Origin: G963676655 sp963676655
GTDB lineage: Bacteria; Verrucomicrobiota; Lentisphaeria; Victivallales; Victivallaceae
DNA: 64,000 nt
NCBI GenBank assembly: GCA_963676655.2
Contig: CAXXKX010000003.1
Coordinates: 2,604,001-2,668,000 of the forward strand
Direction of reading: 5' to 3'
Shown: in pieces, positions 35,841-44,129 of the stretch
Numbering within the stretch: the stretch's first letter is position 1
Layout: every line of letters starts with the position of its first letter
The notes under the pieces: model-generated
Seen by the model: the letters and a program-made list of their open reading frames with translations, nothing else
Database searches by the model: none
Told to the model about the DNA's origin: nothing
Translations under genes and position numbers: made by a program

Positions 35841-37240
35841 TGACCTCATTTCTCGAGCACATGGCGGCTGCCTGCAAGCGTAAAGGCCGTCCGGGGGGGT
35901 ACCGTGAAATAATCCTGATAGCATATCCGCTGATCATTATGAGCGCGGGGCATACTGTCATGCAGTTTTTCGACCGCAAATTTCTGGCTGAAAACTCCAC
36001 AGTGGATGTAGCGGCGGCATTTCCTGCCGGTGTTTTGTCCTTTACGATGTTTTGTTTCTTTATGGTTTCGGCTAATTTCACATCGGCCCTGGTAGCGCAG
36101 GCTTGGGGCGCAAAAAAATTTGACGACTGTGTCAAGGCCAGTTGGAACGGTTTTTATTTTGCGTTGGCGGCGGCGTTTATTGTAACTTTTGCACTACCGC
36201 CGTTAGGTTTAATGATAATTGAGAACAGCGGACATTCGGCTGAGTTGATAGTCCGGGAAAAGGAGTATTTCAGTATCCTGATGCCTGGTGGAGCGTTTAT
36301 TTGTCTTGGAGCGCCTTTTTTCGCTTTTTTCAGCGGACGCGGCAGAACTATGCTGGTCGCGATTATCAATACTGGCGGATGTGCCTTGAATTTGCTCCTC
36401 AACTGGATTTTTATTTTCGGGAATCTGGGATGTCCGCCAATGGGGATTTTCGGGGCGGGACTCGGTACCGCGTTATCATCCGTGGCGACTTTTTTCTGTA
36501 TTTTGATTATTTTCCTGATGCAGCCGCAGCGGCATTTCAGAACGCGACAGGCTCGACGGCCGAACCGGAGAATGATGATGACGCTGTTGTCCCGTGGTGC
36601 TCCCTCGGGTCTGCAAGTGTTTTTTGAGCTTGGAGCTTTTACTTTGGTAAGTTTCCTGATCGGTCATCTGGGGGCGGTTCCAATGGCCGCAACGACGATT
36701 GCGCTAAGCGTTTGTTCGCTCAGCTTTCTACCGCTGCTCGGGACTTCGGAAGCGACTTCGATTATTGTCGGGCAATACATCGGCTCGGAGCAGATTGATA
36801 TTTCCGAGGCGGCGACTCATCGTGCCTGGCGGCTGGCAATCGTTTATATGACGATTTGCAGCACGTGTTATGTGTTGTTTCCTGATTTTCTGGTCGGATT
36901 ATTCAGCCCGGATCATTCCGGAGCTGATTTTATCGAGGTAATGAGGGTCGGTAAAATTTTACTGATTTGCGCTGCTATATTCAATTTCTTCGACGCGACC
37001 AAATTTATTTTTATGGGGGCTTTGAGGGGAGCCGGGGATACTCGCGCGGTCATGGTGATTTGTATTGCCAGTGCCTGGCTGCTGCATGCTCCGGGAGTAT
37101 GGATATTGGCCAAATATTTCAAAGCGGACGTTGTAACTATCTGGATTTATATAACTTGTTACATTATCTTTGAATCGCTGATGGTCTATTGGCGCTTCCG
37201 TTACGGAGCCTGGAAAAAGCTCCGGTTGATCGAAAAGTAA
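35840..37240 (+). CDS. MATE-family transporter
   Basis: 466 residues and twelve predicted helices in two bundles. IILIAYPLIIMSAGHTVMQFFDRKFL, the AQAWGAKKFDDCVKA segment with the MATE 'Q-x-x-G' pattern, LLNWIFIFGNLGCPPMGIFGAG (read in parts) and GALRGAGDTRAVMVICIASAW are typical. These are cation-coupled exporters or, in the wider MOP clan, lipid-linked sugar flippases. Coupling to a GT39-like gene makes an envelope-glycan role possible, but drug efflux is equally compatible. Confidence 0.85.
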   Translation: MTSFLEHMAAACKRKGRPGGYREIILIAYPLIIMSAGHTVMQFFDRKFLAENSTVDVAAAFPAGVLSFTMFCFFMVSANFTSALVAQAWGAKKFDDCVKASWNGFYFALAAAFIVTFALPPLGLMIIENSGHSAELIVREKEYFSILMPGGAFICLGAPFFAFFSGRGRTMLVAIINTGGCALNLLLNWIFIFGNLGCPPMGIFGAGLGTALSSVATFFCILIIFLMQPQRHFRTRQARRPNRRMMMTLLSRGAPSGLQVFFELGAFTLVSFLIGHLGAVPMAATTIALSVCSLSFLPLLGTSEATSIIVGQYIGSEQIDISEAATHRAWRLAIVYMTICSTCYVLFPDFLVGLFSPDHSGADFIEVMRVGKILLICAAIFNFFDATKFIFMGALRGAGDTRAVMVICIASAWLLHAPGVWILAKYFKADVVTIWIYITCYIIFESLMVYWRFRYGAWKKLRLIEK

Positions 37241-37730
37241 TTTACCGCATTCCCATTAACCTGTAAAACGCAGTTGACTGTTATTTTTTGATGACTGCAT
37301 TGTTGTATCTTGTTAACAAAAAATAAGATATGCGTCGAGTAAATAAGCGTATTAATCATCAGGCTGCGGACAGGAGCGCCTGCCTCGATGAGGTTGGCGA
37401 AGAACGTAAGTATCGGTTGTTAACGTCAATCAGTCACTGGATAATCTGCCCTACTGAATACTCTGTTTGTGAGCATTGAAAACAAAATAAGTAGTTAGAC
37501 GTCTTAAATAATCAGACGACTTGACTTTAGTTTATTTGCAAGGGATTTGTTATTAAGACCTTAGTTAGTTGAAATTCGTTAAGGGTAGACTGTGAAATAA
37601 GTCAAGCGATTAATAAAAATCTCCAATGAAAGATATTTTTACGGTATAAGTTTAACTGCGTTTTTTTTATGATAAAGCCGCCAGAGAAGGCGGCTTTATG
37701 TAAACTACAATCTTATTTTGGGGAATCCGA
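37241..37730. other. 490-bp gene-free stretch, possible structured RNA
   Basis: No reading frame of note. A weak promoter-like pair (TTGATG, 17 bp, TGTTAA near 37287-37315) would launch a plus-strand transcript running through GC-rich hairpin material (CAGGC/GCCTG and CCTCGATGAGG near 37360-37395). It also holds a perfect 8-bp inverted pair, CTTGACTT (37520-37527) with AAGTCAAG (37599-37606), and the hairpin at 37672-37699. I could not match it to 6S, tmRNA, RNase P, SRP or a known riboswitch. Confidence 0.3.
37672..37699. terminator. Bidirectional hairpin terminator
   Basis: An 11-bp perfect stem (ATAAAGCCGCC / GGCGGCTTTAT) with a 6-base loop, 31 bp after the symporter stop. CTTTAT at each 3' arm gives a short U-rich end in both directions, so it may serve the minus-strand symporter and any plus-strand transcript. 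Confidence 0.7.
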
Positions 37731-40079
37731 TTATTTCTCTTCTTCCTGCGGCTTGTCTTCAGCGCTTTCTTTTTCCTTAGGGCTTTCTTTGTCGATTGCC
37801 TCCATCGCAGCTTTGTCAGCTAATGACATGTGGGCTTCAACCCGGCCGTCGTCAAGCGGATTAACCGCCCGTTCCTTCAGGGAATGGAACATTCGCAGCA
37901 GGTCTACAAATCCGCCGATCCCAAACCAGAATACAGAGATTGTCGCCAGGCAAAGCGGTACCGCCAGGAAAACGACAAAGAAATACCGTCCCCACCACTC
38001 AAGTGGCCACGGAGTAAAGAACGTATTCCAGACAATGACGCCGACGAAAGTACAGAGGAAAGTCCAGATGAAACTCTGGGTAAAGAACGCCCAGGCGATA
38101 ACCTTATCCCCGGTTGTATATTCCTTGGTGATGCCGACCAGTTTGATGAAGATATTGCGTAATGATAACTTGAATTGTTCTTTGTTTTCGCCGTCAAGGT
38201 TATATTTTCCGCGATGCAGCATCCGGTCAAGGTTAAACGGCTCTTTCATTGTGAAATACGAAACAACACAATAAAGGAAAAGGGTGATCAGCGAGATCAG
38301 GAAGAAAATTTCATAGCTGTTAATCGGGAACTTAACCGGGTTCATCTCCCAGACAACGTAGGGATTGAGCGGTCCGGATACGGTTGAAAGAAAATTGGAA
38401 ACCGGTTCCACCAAACCATTGTTTTCGAGCCACGGATAGACCGCATCGGCCCAATTACGTTTTACGAAAATAGCGCCAAGGGCAAGAACCATTCCGGTTA
38501 TCAGCGAGGTAAAAGCCCCGGCGGTTGTGCCGAAACGGCTGTAAAGACCGAAGATCATGACCGGGGCGCATCCACCCAGCCACATCGAAACCATGATCAT
38601 GACAAAGAGCTGAATATAGTCCAATTGAGCCATAAATGTGGATCCGATCACGAAAACCACCCCGATGCCAATTGAAACCAGACGCAGCACCCAGACATGT
38701 TGCTTCAATGTAAACGGAGTCTTGCGGAACGGCAGAATAACGTCCTGGGCAATGGTGACTGCTGCACTGTAGATACGGGTGTTGTCAGTCGATATCATTG
38801 CCAGCACCATCAGCAGCATGAAGAGTCCCAGCAGACCTGATGGAAGTAGTTTACGCATTGAAGACGCAAGCATTTCCTGATGAAACAGCGTGCGAAACTG
38901 TTGGAATTTAGAATTTCCCTCAACGTCGCCCTGCATTTCGATCAGCTTTTTATGGGCGGCATCAAGTACCGGGGTGTCCAGATTGTGCTTGTGAGACAGC
39001 GGCGGATCGACGCCGATTTGATGAACCTGTTCGGGAACCGCTTGAACGGTAGCAATTAAGGCCTTGCGCTGTGCCGGGTCGGAAATCAATTCCCTGGAGA
39101 TATGGGCAGACATATTGTCCCGGATCTCTTTAGCTTGAGGAGCAAAATTGCGCTGATTTAACAAGGTGATAATGGTTAGTGCTATTAAAACATAGAGAAT
39201 AACTGAAATTTGTCCGCGCCAGGCACCGAGGATAGATGCCATTTTTTGTTCATGCGGATTTTTAGCCGCGGAGGAGAGTCCGGCGCCGATCCAGCTGGCC
39301 CGGTGGAAAATGCTGTTGAAAATCATCACCACAACAAAGAAAATGTTGAAATCCCGCAGCTTTGAGACATCGTACGGATTGATAAAGCTTTCTCCCTGAG
39401 CTCGGTCCATCATGACCGGGACTATTTCATTCTGCCAGCTGAAGTTGTAAAGAATAAAAAAGATGAAAATCACTATCAGTGGAAAGCAGAACATACCCTG
39501 GATTGCATCGGTAATAACCATTGCCAGGGTTCCACCCATACAAATAATCGAAATAGCCATTGTCAGGCAGAGCAGGATAATTAACGAAAAGGTTGGAACC
39601 TGGAATCCAAAAACACTTACATGATGCGGCAGGTCAAGAAAATAGATAAAAAAACGTGCCGCAATCGCCGGCATAATTGAGTTCGCCAAAACCTCTGAAA
39701 TACTACGCAGGGCAGCCGCAAATATACGGAATGGCCGGTTGTAGCGCATTTCAAGGAATTGTCCAAGCGACATCGATTTGGTTTCGCGGAAGCGGTACAC
39801 ACAGTAACCCGACAGCGCCATGACCATGCCGATCGGCCCGATTACCAGCATCCAGAATTGAATCGCGAATCCGGTTTTATAGTGAGACTCAACGTAGGCA
39901 ACCAGGGTAATGATCGATAGCGCGTTGGCTACATCACTGGCGCAGATAACGTAACGTCCGCAAACCCGGCCAGCTGAAAGAAAGTCCGCGACACTGCGTA
40001 CATACTTGCGGGCATGAAAACCCATGAATAAAACAAAACTTACCGGAACTACTACAATCAGCCAGTCAATTAGACCCAT
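37731..40079 (-). CDS. Sodium:solute symporter (SSS family)
   Basis: 782 residues, longer than the usual 500 to 600. LIVVVPVSFVLFMGFHARKYVRSVADFLSAGR (read in parts), ANALSIITLVAYVE, RFRETKSMSLGQFLEMRYNR and VVMIFNSIFHRASWIGAGLSSAAK are SSS-like. A hydrophilic insert of about 90 residues lies between helices near residues 310 to 400 (with EVRDNMSAH-like and EQVHQIGVDPPLSHKHNLDTP sequences), and there is a long acidic C-terminal tail (DKESPKEKESAEDKPQEEEK). AGGTGAG precedes the ATG. The substrate is unknown; its place beside glycan genes suggests a sugar or uronate. Transcribed alone. Confidence 0.85.
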   Translation of the reverse strand: MGLIDWLIVVVPVSFVLFMGFHARKYVRSVADFLSAGRVCGRYVICASDVANALSIITLVAYVESHYKTGFAIQFWMLVIGPIGMVMALSGYCVYRFRETKSMSLGQFLEMRYNRPFRIFAAALRSISEVLANSIMPAIAARFFIYFLDLPHHVSVFGFQVPTFSLIILLCLTMAISIICMGGTLAMVITDAIQGMFCFPLIVIFIFFILYNFSWQNEIVPVMMDRAQGESFINPYDVSKLRDFNIFFVVVMIFNSIFHRASWIGAGLSSAAKNPHEQKMASILGAWRGQISVILYVLIALTIITLLNQRNFAPQAKEIRDNMSAHISRELISDPAQRKALIATVQAVPEQVHQIGVDPPLSHKHNLDTPVLDAAHKKLIEMQGDVEGNSKFQQFRTLFHQEMLASSMRKLLPSGLLGLFMLLMVLAMISTDNTRIYSAAVTIAQDVILPFRKTPFTLKQHVWVLRLVSIGIGVVFVIGSTFMAQLDYIQLFVMIMVSMWLGGCAPVMIFGLYSRFGTTAGAFTSLITGMVLALGAIFVKRNWADAVYPWLENNGLVEPVSNFLSTVSGPLNPYVVWEMNPVKFPINSYEIFFLISLITLFLYCVVSYFTMKEPFNLDRMLHRGKYNLDGENKEQFKLSLRNIFIKLVGITKEYTTGDKVIAWAFFTQSFIWTFLCTFVGVIVWNTFFTPWPLEWWGRYFFVVFLAVPLCLATISVFWFGIGGFVDLLRMFHSLKERAVNPLDDGRVEAHMSLADKAAMEAIDKESPKEKESAEDKPQEEEK

Positions 40080-40437
40080 TTCTCACCTGTTGTTAAACCT
40101 TTATTTTTATTTTAAGTTTGTAATAATTATTCATACTTCTCTGACAGTTCAAACAATTGGCGTACCAGAAAATTTGTGGTCAGGCACCATCAGGGAAAAT
40201 AGTATACTACTCTCTTTCAGCTGTTTTGTCAAGACGTTTTTGTGGAATAATTCCAGAATATCATGATTTTAATACAATGCTCGATTCGTAAGGTTTTTAA
40301 AGAAAAATATTCAGACGGTTTGATTGTTTTTTATTTGTAATAAGTTTGTCTTTAAGCTGATATGAATAAATAAATGGTATTGTCTGCTTGGTTTTAGCTG
40401 GAGAAAAGAAATAAGCTCTTGAACTTTGATAACGCTT
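40080..40437. other. Gene-free stretch between the symporter and ABC permease genes
   Basis: 358 bp, AT-rich. It contains the symporter promoter at 40204-40232. I saw no other gene, hairpin or repeat. Confidence 0.5.
40204..40232 (-). promoter_or_regulatory. Promoter of the sodium:solute symporter gene
   Basis: Minus strand TTGACA (40227-40232), 17-bp spacer, TAGTAT (40204-40209) inside the palindrome AGTATACT. It implies a leader of roughly 118 bases. Confidence 0.65.
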
Positions 40438-41754
40438 TTACGGGTTTTTACCCAGGCGAATTCTGGGGTCGGCCCAGACATAGGCAATATCGACCAGCAG
40501 ATTAATTCCGACATACAGGATCGCGCTGACGATTACCAGAGCTTTGAGCAGTTGCAGGTCGGAATTGTTCAACGCTTCGATTCCGGTGTATCCGAGTCCG
40601 GGGATGCCGAAAAAAGTTTCTAAGAGCAGGCTACCCGTGAACAGGAATGGTAAACTCGCGCCGGCCCTGGTTAAAATCGCCACCCCGGCATTGCGCAGCA
40701 GATGTTTGCCGTAAACCGATATCGGGGAACAGCCTTTCGCTATCGCGGTCCGCAGATACTCACTGCGCAGTTCATTGACGAACACCGTACGGTAGAAGCG
40801 GACATTCGCGCCAACCGAACTGATGATTCCGATGCAGATCGGCAATAACAAGAACTTAATACTGCCCCAGCCCCAAACCGGAAAGATATTCCAGTAATAG
40901 CCAAGAAACCATTGTCCGGCAATGATAAAGACCAGGTAACTTACGCTCATGCCGATAACTGCTATCAAAACAATTCCCCGGTCAATGATCGTATCTTTAA
41001 ACGCAACCGCAATTAGAGCCAGAATAATTCCGAAAATCAACTCGCCAATAAAAATCGGAACCATTAAACTCAGCGATGGTCCAAAACCTCGCCAGATGAT
41101 TTTTTTGACCGGTTCACGGGTCAACAGGGTCTTTCCGAAATTAAAGAAACTGAAATAAGGTGCTTCGCCGGTAAAAGAAACCAGTTCATTTATTGCACCG
41201 AAAAACTGGGAATCAAAGAAGGAATCCTGTTCACGGAAAAAATCAACTTTTTTGAAAAGAGTATCGCCCTGATAAGCCTCGAAATACAATATTTCCACAT
41301 CTGAAGGTATATCAAAGTAATTAGTTGAGAAGCCTCCATCCTGAGAATAGTAGGTTATGCCCTGGTATTTGAATGTTCCGGCGAACGTAACCCGGCACAT
41401 CAGAGGTTTTTTTAACGGGAAATTGCGTCGGAACAAAAGACGGCCGTGTTTGAGATTCAGATATTTTTGCCCGAAATTCGACTCTCCTTTAACTCTGACT
41501 CCCCGCGGCAGTCGCGCATCAGCAAAATCTACTGACCGGAAAGTCTCGGTTCGGCGGTAATAACCAAAGAACAGCGGCTTGTCACTGCCCAGTTCATTTC
41601 GCAAGTCTTCCACTTCGCGCGGGGAAGGATTTTTTCCCAGCAATGCCGCCGCCGGGTCTCCAGCCGCGGCGTTGAACAACAGGAATGTCAGCAGCAAAAC
41701 CCCGAAAATAATAAGAATTGAATAGATGATGCGGCGTATGATATAACGAAACAT
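40438..41754 (-). CDS. Oligopeptide-type ABC transporter permease with a large loop, no partner genes
   Basis: 438 residues. The N-terminal helix MFRYIIRRIIYSILIIFGVLLLTFLL (read in parts) and NAAAGDPAAALLGKNPSPREVEDLRNELG are standard for DppB/OppB permeases. A loop of roughly 160 to 170 residues follows before the first core helix. The core has the permease EAA-type loop (RTAIAKGCSPISVYGKHLLRNAG) and LLLETFFGIPGLGYTGIEALNNSD. Family members are about 310 to 340 residues. No second permease, ATPase or binding protein is adjacent. It lies 23 bp after sulfatase 1 and is probably co-transcribed with it. Confidence 0.82.
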   Translation of the reverse strand: MFRYIIRRIIYSILIIFGVLLLTFLLFNAAAGDPAAALLGKNPSPREVEDLRNELGSDKPLFFGYYRRTETFRSVDFADARLPRGVRVKGESNFGQKYLNLKHGRLLFRRNFPLKKPLMCRVTFAGTFKYQGITYYSQDGGFSTNYFDIPSDVEILYFEAYQGDTLFKKVDFFREQDSFFDSQFFGAINELVSFTGEAPYFSFFNFGKTLLTREPVKKIIWRGFGPSLSLMVPIFIGELIFGIILALIAVAFKDTIIDRGIVLIAVIGMSVSYLVFIIAGQWFLGYYWNIFPVWGWGSIKFLLLPICIGIISSVGANVRFYRTVFVNELRSEYLRTAIAKGCSPISVYGKHLLRNAGVAILTRAGASLPFLFTGSLLLETFFGIPGLGYTGIEALNNSDLQLLKALVIVSAILYVGINLLVDIAYVWADPRIRLGKNP

Positions 41755-41777
41755 GCCGGTTAATTCCTCATTTCCGG

Positions 41778-43208
41778 TTATCTTGCACTGGGACCGGTTA
41801 CCGTAACCGCGTCAAGCGCACGGTGCCGCTCGTCCAGTTCCTCTTTCATGGCGGTAATGACTTCCGCATAATCTGCAGAATCGAATAAATTATTCAGCTC
41901 CTGCGGATCTTCGTTCAGGTCATAAAACTCATAAATCACTTTATCCCCGTCGAGCCCTCGCATCAGTTTCATGCTGTTTCTGGTCAGCATCGATTCCTTT
42001 TCATTTTTGAAGAACGCGCCAGGTTCCCATGCTTCCGGCGACTCTTCAAAGATTACGGACATGTCACGTGAATCGGTATCTTCCGGGATTGCCGTTCCGG
42101 CCCAGTTCAGGCAGGCGGCAAAAAGATCAAGATTGCTCAACTCGCGGTCAATGCGTTCACCGTGCAGGGCTTCCGGATGACGGATAATCAACGGAACATG
42201 GGTTGATCCTTCATGGGGAGAACCTTTGTAAAAAAGTTTGTATTGTCCATTGTAGTCGCCATGGTCGGCGGTGAAAATTACGATTGTATTGTCCCACAGT
42301 CCGTTATCTTTCATCCAATCGAAAAGTTCTCCGAGGCAGTGGTCGATAAAACTGACATAACCGTAATAGGCCGACATCATGCGCTTCCAGTCGTCTTCCC
42401 GCCAACCGTTTTGATGGCGCCGATCAACCATAAACATTTTTTGCTGTGCTAACGGTTTACCGGACATTTCGGTGTAAAAACTTTCCGGGAGCGGAATCGT
42501 TTCCGGTGGGTACATGGATAAGTCCCACGGCGGTGGACAAAGGTACGGCTGATGCGGGCCGTAGATGCCGATGTTAAGGAAGAATGGTTTGTCTTTGTCA
42601 CGTTCGGAGCCCATATACTTGATGGATTCCCTGACGCACCAGGCCGCTTCATGGTGTTCCGGTTTTTGCGCCACGTCGGTTCCCAGAATGAATCTGGCTT
42701 CATCTCCGTTCGGATAATTGCTTTCGTCCTCGGTAAAACGCCGGATTACTGCTTCAATGTCCCCGTCATATAATTCATCGGCGAGGTATTTCACGTAAGC
42801 TGAATCATAGGCCTCGTCTCTCAAGTAATTAGTATAAGGAGCGTCGTTGCGCATAAAATAGCGGAATCCGAAATGCCGATTAAACGGTTTGAGATGCAGT
42901 TTACCGACCAACGCGGTATCGTAGCCGGCCGCGGTGAGCAATTCCGGCAACACCGGCTGGTCGGGATTGGCGTATTCAATGTGATTGTTCTGACTGCCGT
43001 GCCGGTCGGCGTGGAGTCCGCTGAACATGCAGGCCCGCGACGGGCCGCACGCCATCGAAGCGCAGTACGTCGATGAAAACAAAGTCCCGTCCGCCGCCAG
43101 CGCGTCAAGGTTGGGGGTATTGACCACCGGATGGTCGAGACAGCTTAATGCGGCATGGTTGTATTGATCCGCGACAATGTATATAATATTGGGTCGTTCC
43201 TGGGGCAT
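41778..43208 (-). CDS. Type I (formylglycine) sulfatase, cytoplasmic-looking
   Basis: About 476 residues. RPNIIYIVADQYNHAALSC gives the first metal-binding Asp. The maturation motif is CGPSRACMFSGLHADRHG (Cys-x-Pro-Ser-Arg, Cys about 54), so Cys must be converted to formylglycine. IFTADHGDYNGQYKLFYKGSPHEGSTHVPLIIRHP (read in parts) is the second metal-site region. No signal peptide is visible. ATG 43208 has GGA at a good distance; a GTG two codons earlier is too close to it. It probably desulfates a glycan. It precedes the orphan permease. Confidence 0.9.
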   Translation of the reverse strand: MPQERPNIIYIVADQYNHAALSCLDHPVVNTPNLDALAADGTLFSSTYCASMACGPSRACMFSGLHADRHGSQNNHIEYANPDQPVLPELLTAAGYDTALVGKLHLKPFNRHFGFRYFMRNDAPYTNYLRDEAYDSAYVKYLADELYDGDIEAVIRRFTEDESNYPNGDEARFILGTDVAQKPEHHEAAWCVRESIKYMGSERDKDKPFFLNIGIYGPHQPYLCPPPWDLSMYPPETIPLPESFYTEMSGKPLAQQKMFMVDRRHQNGWREDDWKRMMSAYYGYVSFIDHCLGELFDWMKDNGLWDNTIVIFTADHGDYNGQYKLFYKGSPHEGSTHVPLIIRHPEALHGERIDRELSNLDLFAACLNWAGTAIPEDTDSRDMSVIFEESPEAWEPGAFFKNEKESMLTRNSMKLMRGLDGDKVIYEFYDLNEDPQELNNLFDSADYAEVITAMKEELDERHRALDAVTVTGPSAR

Positions 43209-43366
43209 AATCACAATTCCATGTTAGTTGAATAAAGATAATATTACTCATCAACAGGAAAATGCAATCCTGACGAGTTAATTTACCCAAGAATCAGTAA
43301 AAAGGTTGATTTTTATGGAATGGAATCGAAGTGTGACAATGGAAAAAACGCCAATAATAAAGGTTA

Positions 43367-43909
43367 TTATTCCGGGGAAATATATTTCTTAAGAGTTCGG
43401 CTTAAATCGTCTTTTGTCCCGAATTTTCCGTCTTCACCCGCGCTGGTAACCTGATATTGTGATTTTCCATCAACAGTATTTTTTTCCACTTTCAGTTTAT
43501 TATTCCAGCCATCAATGAATTTATCTTTGTTTTTAATCAGATCTTTTTCCCATGATGCCTCACAATTATAATCAGATTCCATGTTTAACATCAACGCATT
43601 AGTCAACATTTTCGGGTGTTTGTTCTCCAGTGTTCCCCAAAGCACATATCCAAGAACGAGAAAAGTAAATCCCACAAAAACAAATATAGTTCCCCAGGAA
43701 TGGATTTTATCAACGCTTTTTGTTTTATTGTCGGTCATCTTTCGTTTTCTCAACGGAACTACTACTAGAAGTAAAACAAATCCCGTAATAAAAAAAAGAC
43801 CACTGATACCTAGAGACGCCGGATTTGGTTTCAGAGTCTTTGCGGCAATATACGCCAGGTGTAAGTAAGTCATTTTCGGTGCAGTTACGCTTTGCCCGAT
43901 AATTTTCAT
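43367..43909 (-). CDS. Membrane protein with shared precursor-like N-terminus, 180 residues
   Basis: Starts at ATG 43909 with GGGG seven bases upstream. Residues 1 to 37 (MKIIGQSVTAPKMTYLHLAY, then IAAKTLKPNP and SLGISG) are nearly identical to those of the neighbouring 56-residue protein. Then comes a transmembrane helix (FFITGFVLLLVVVPLRKRK) and a basic loop, a second helix (IFVFVGFTFLVLGYVLW), and a soluble C-terminal domain of about 70 residues containing SAGEDGKFGTKDDL, a calcium-site-like motif seen at the C-terminus of GspG-type pseudopilins. By the positive-inside rule both N- and C-terminal parts face outward. Not a family I recognise. It follows the radical SAM gene and the small gene in one run. 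Confidence 0.75.
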   Translation of the reverse strand: MKIIGQSVTAPKMTYLHLAYIAAKTLKPNPASLGISGLFFITGFVLLLVVVPLRKRKMTDNKTKSVDKIHSWGTIFVFVGFTFLVLGYVLWGTLENKHPKMLTNALMLNMESDYNCEASWEKDLIKNKDKFIDGWNNKLKVEKNTVDGKSQYQVTSAGEDGKFGTKDDLSRTLKKYISPE

Positions 43910-43938
43910 TTGCAAACCCCTTTTTTCAGCTCAATCCT

Positions 43939-44109
43939 TTATCTTATTCTAAACATTTTTACGATCAATATCATAAGAATCCCACTCATCAGGGCAATTC
44001 CGCCAATTCCGAGAGTTTTGGGGTTCGGAGTTAAAGTTTTTGCGGCCATATACGCCAGATGCAAATAAGTCATTTTCGGTGCTGTTACGCTTTGTCCGAC
44101 AATTTTCAT
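43939..44109 (-). CDS. 56-residue membrane-anchored peptide, candidate radical-SAM substrate
   Basis: ATG 44109 has GGGGG eight bases upstream; a longer frame to 44136 runs into the radical SAM stop and is not used. The sequence is an N-terminal segment of 37 residues (MKIVGQSVTAPKMTYLHLAY, MAAKTLTPNP, KTLGIGG) followed by one hydrophobic helix (IALMSGILMILIV) and a basic end (KMFRIR). It looks like a short precursor with a membrane-anchor tail. The same N-terminus, and the AAAAAAGGGG leader before it, are repeated in the next gene. It begins 20 bp after the radical SAM stop. Function inferred from context only. Confidence 0.75.
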   Translation of the reverse strand: MKIVGQSVTAPKMTYLHLAYMAAKTLTPNPKTLGIGGIALMSGILMILIVKMFRIR

Positions 44110-44129
44110 TTGCCAATCCCCCTTTTTTT

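Noticed and set aside
37241..37730. tRNA, tmRNA, 6S RNA or riboswitch in the large gap
   Set aside because: No T-loop-like GTTCGANTC, no tag reading frame, and no match by eye to conserved riboswitch cores; kept only as an unassigned candidate RNA.
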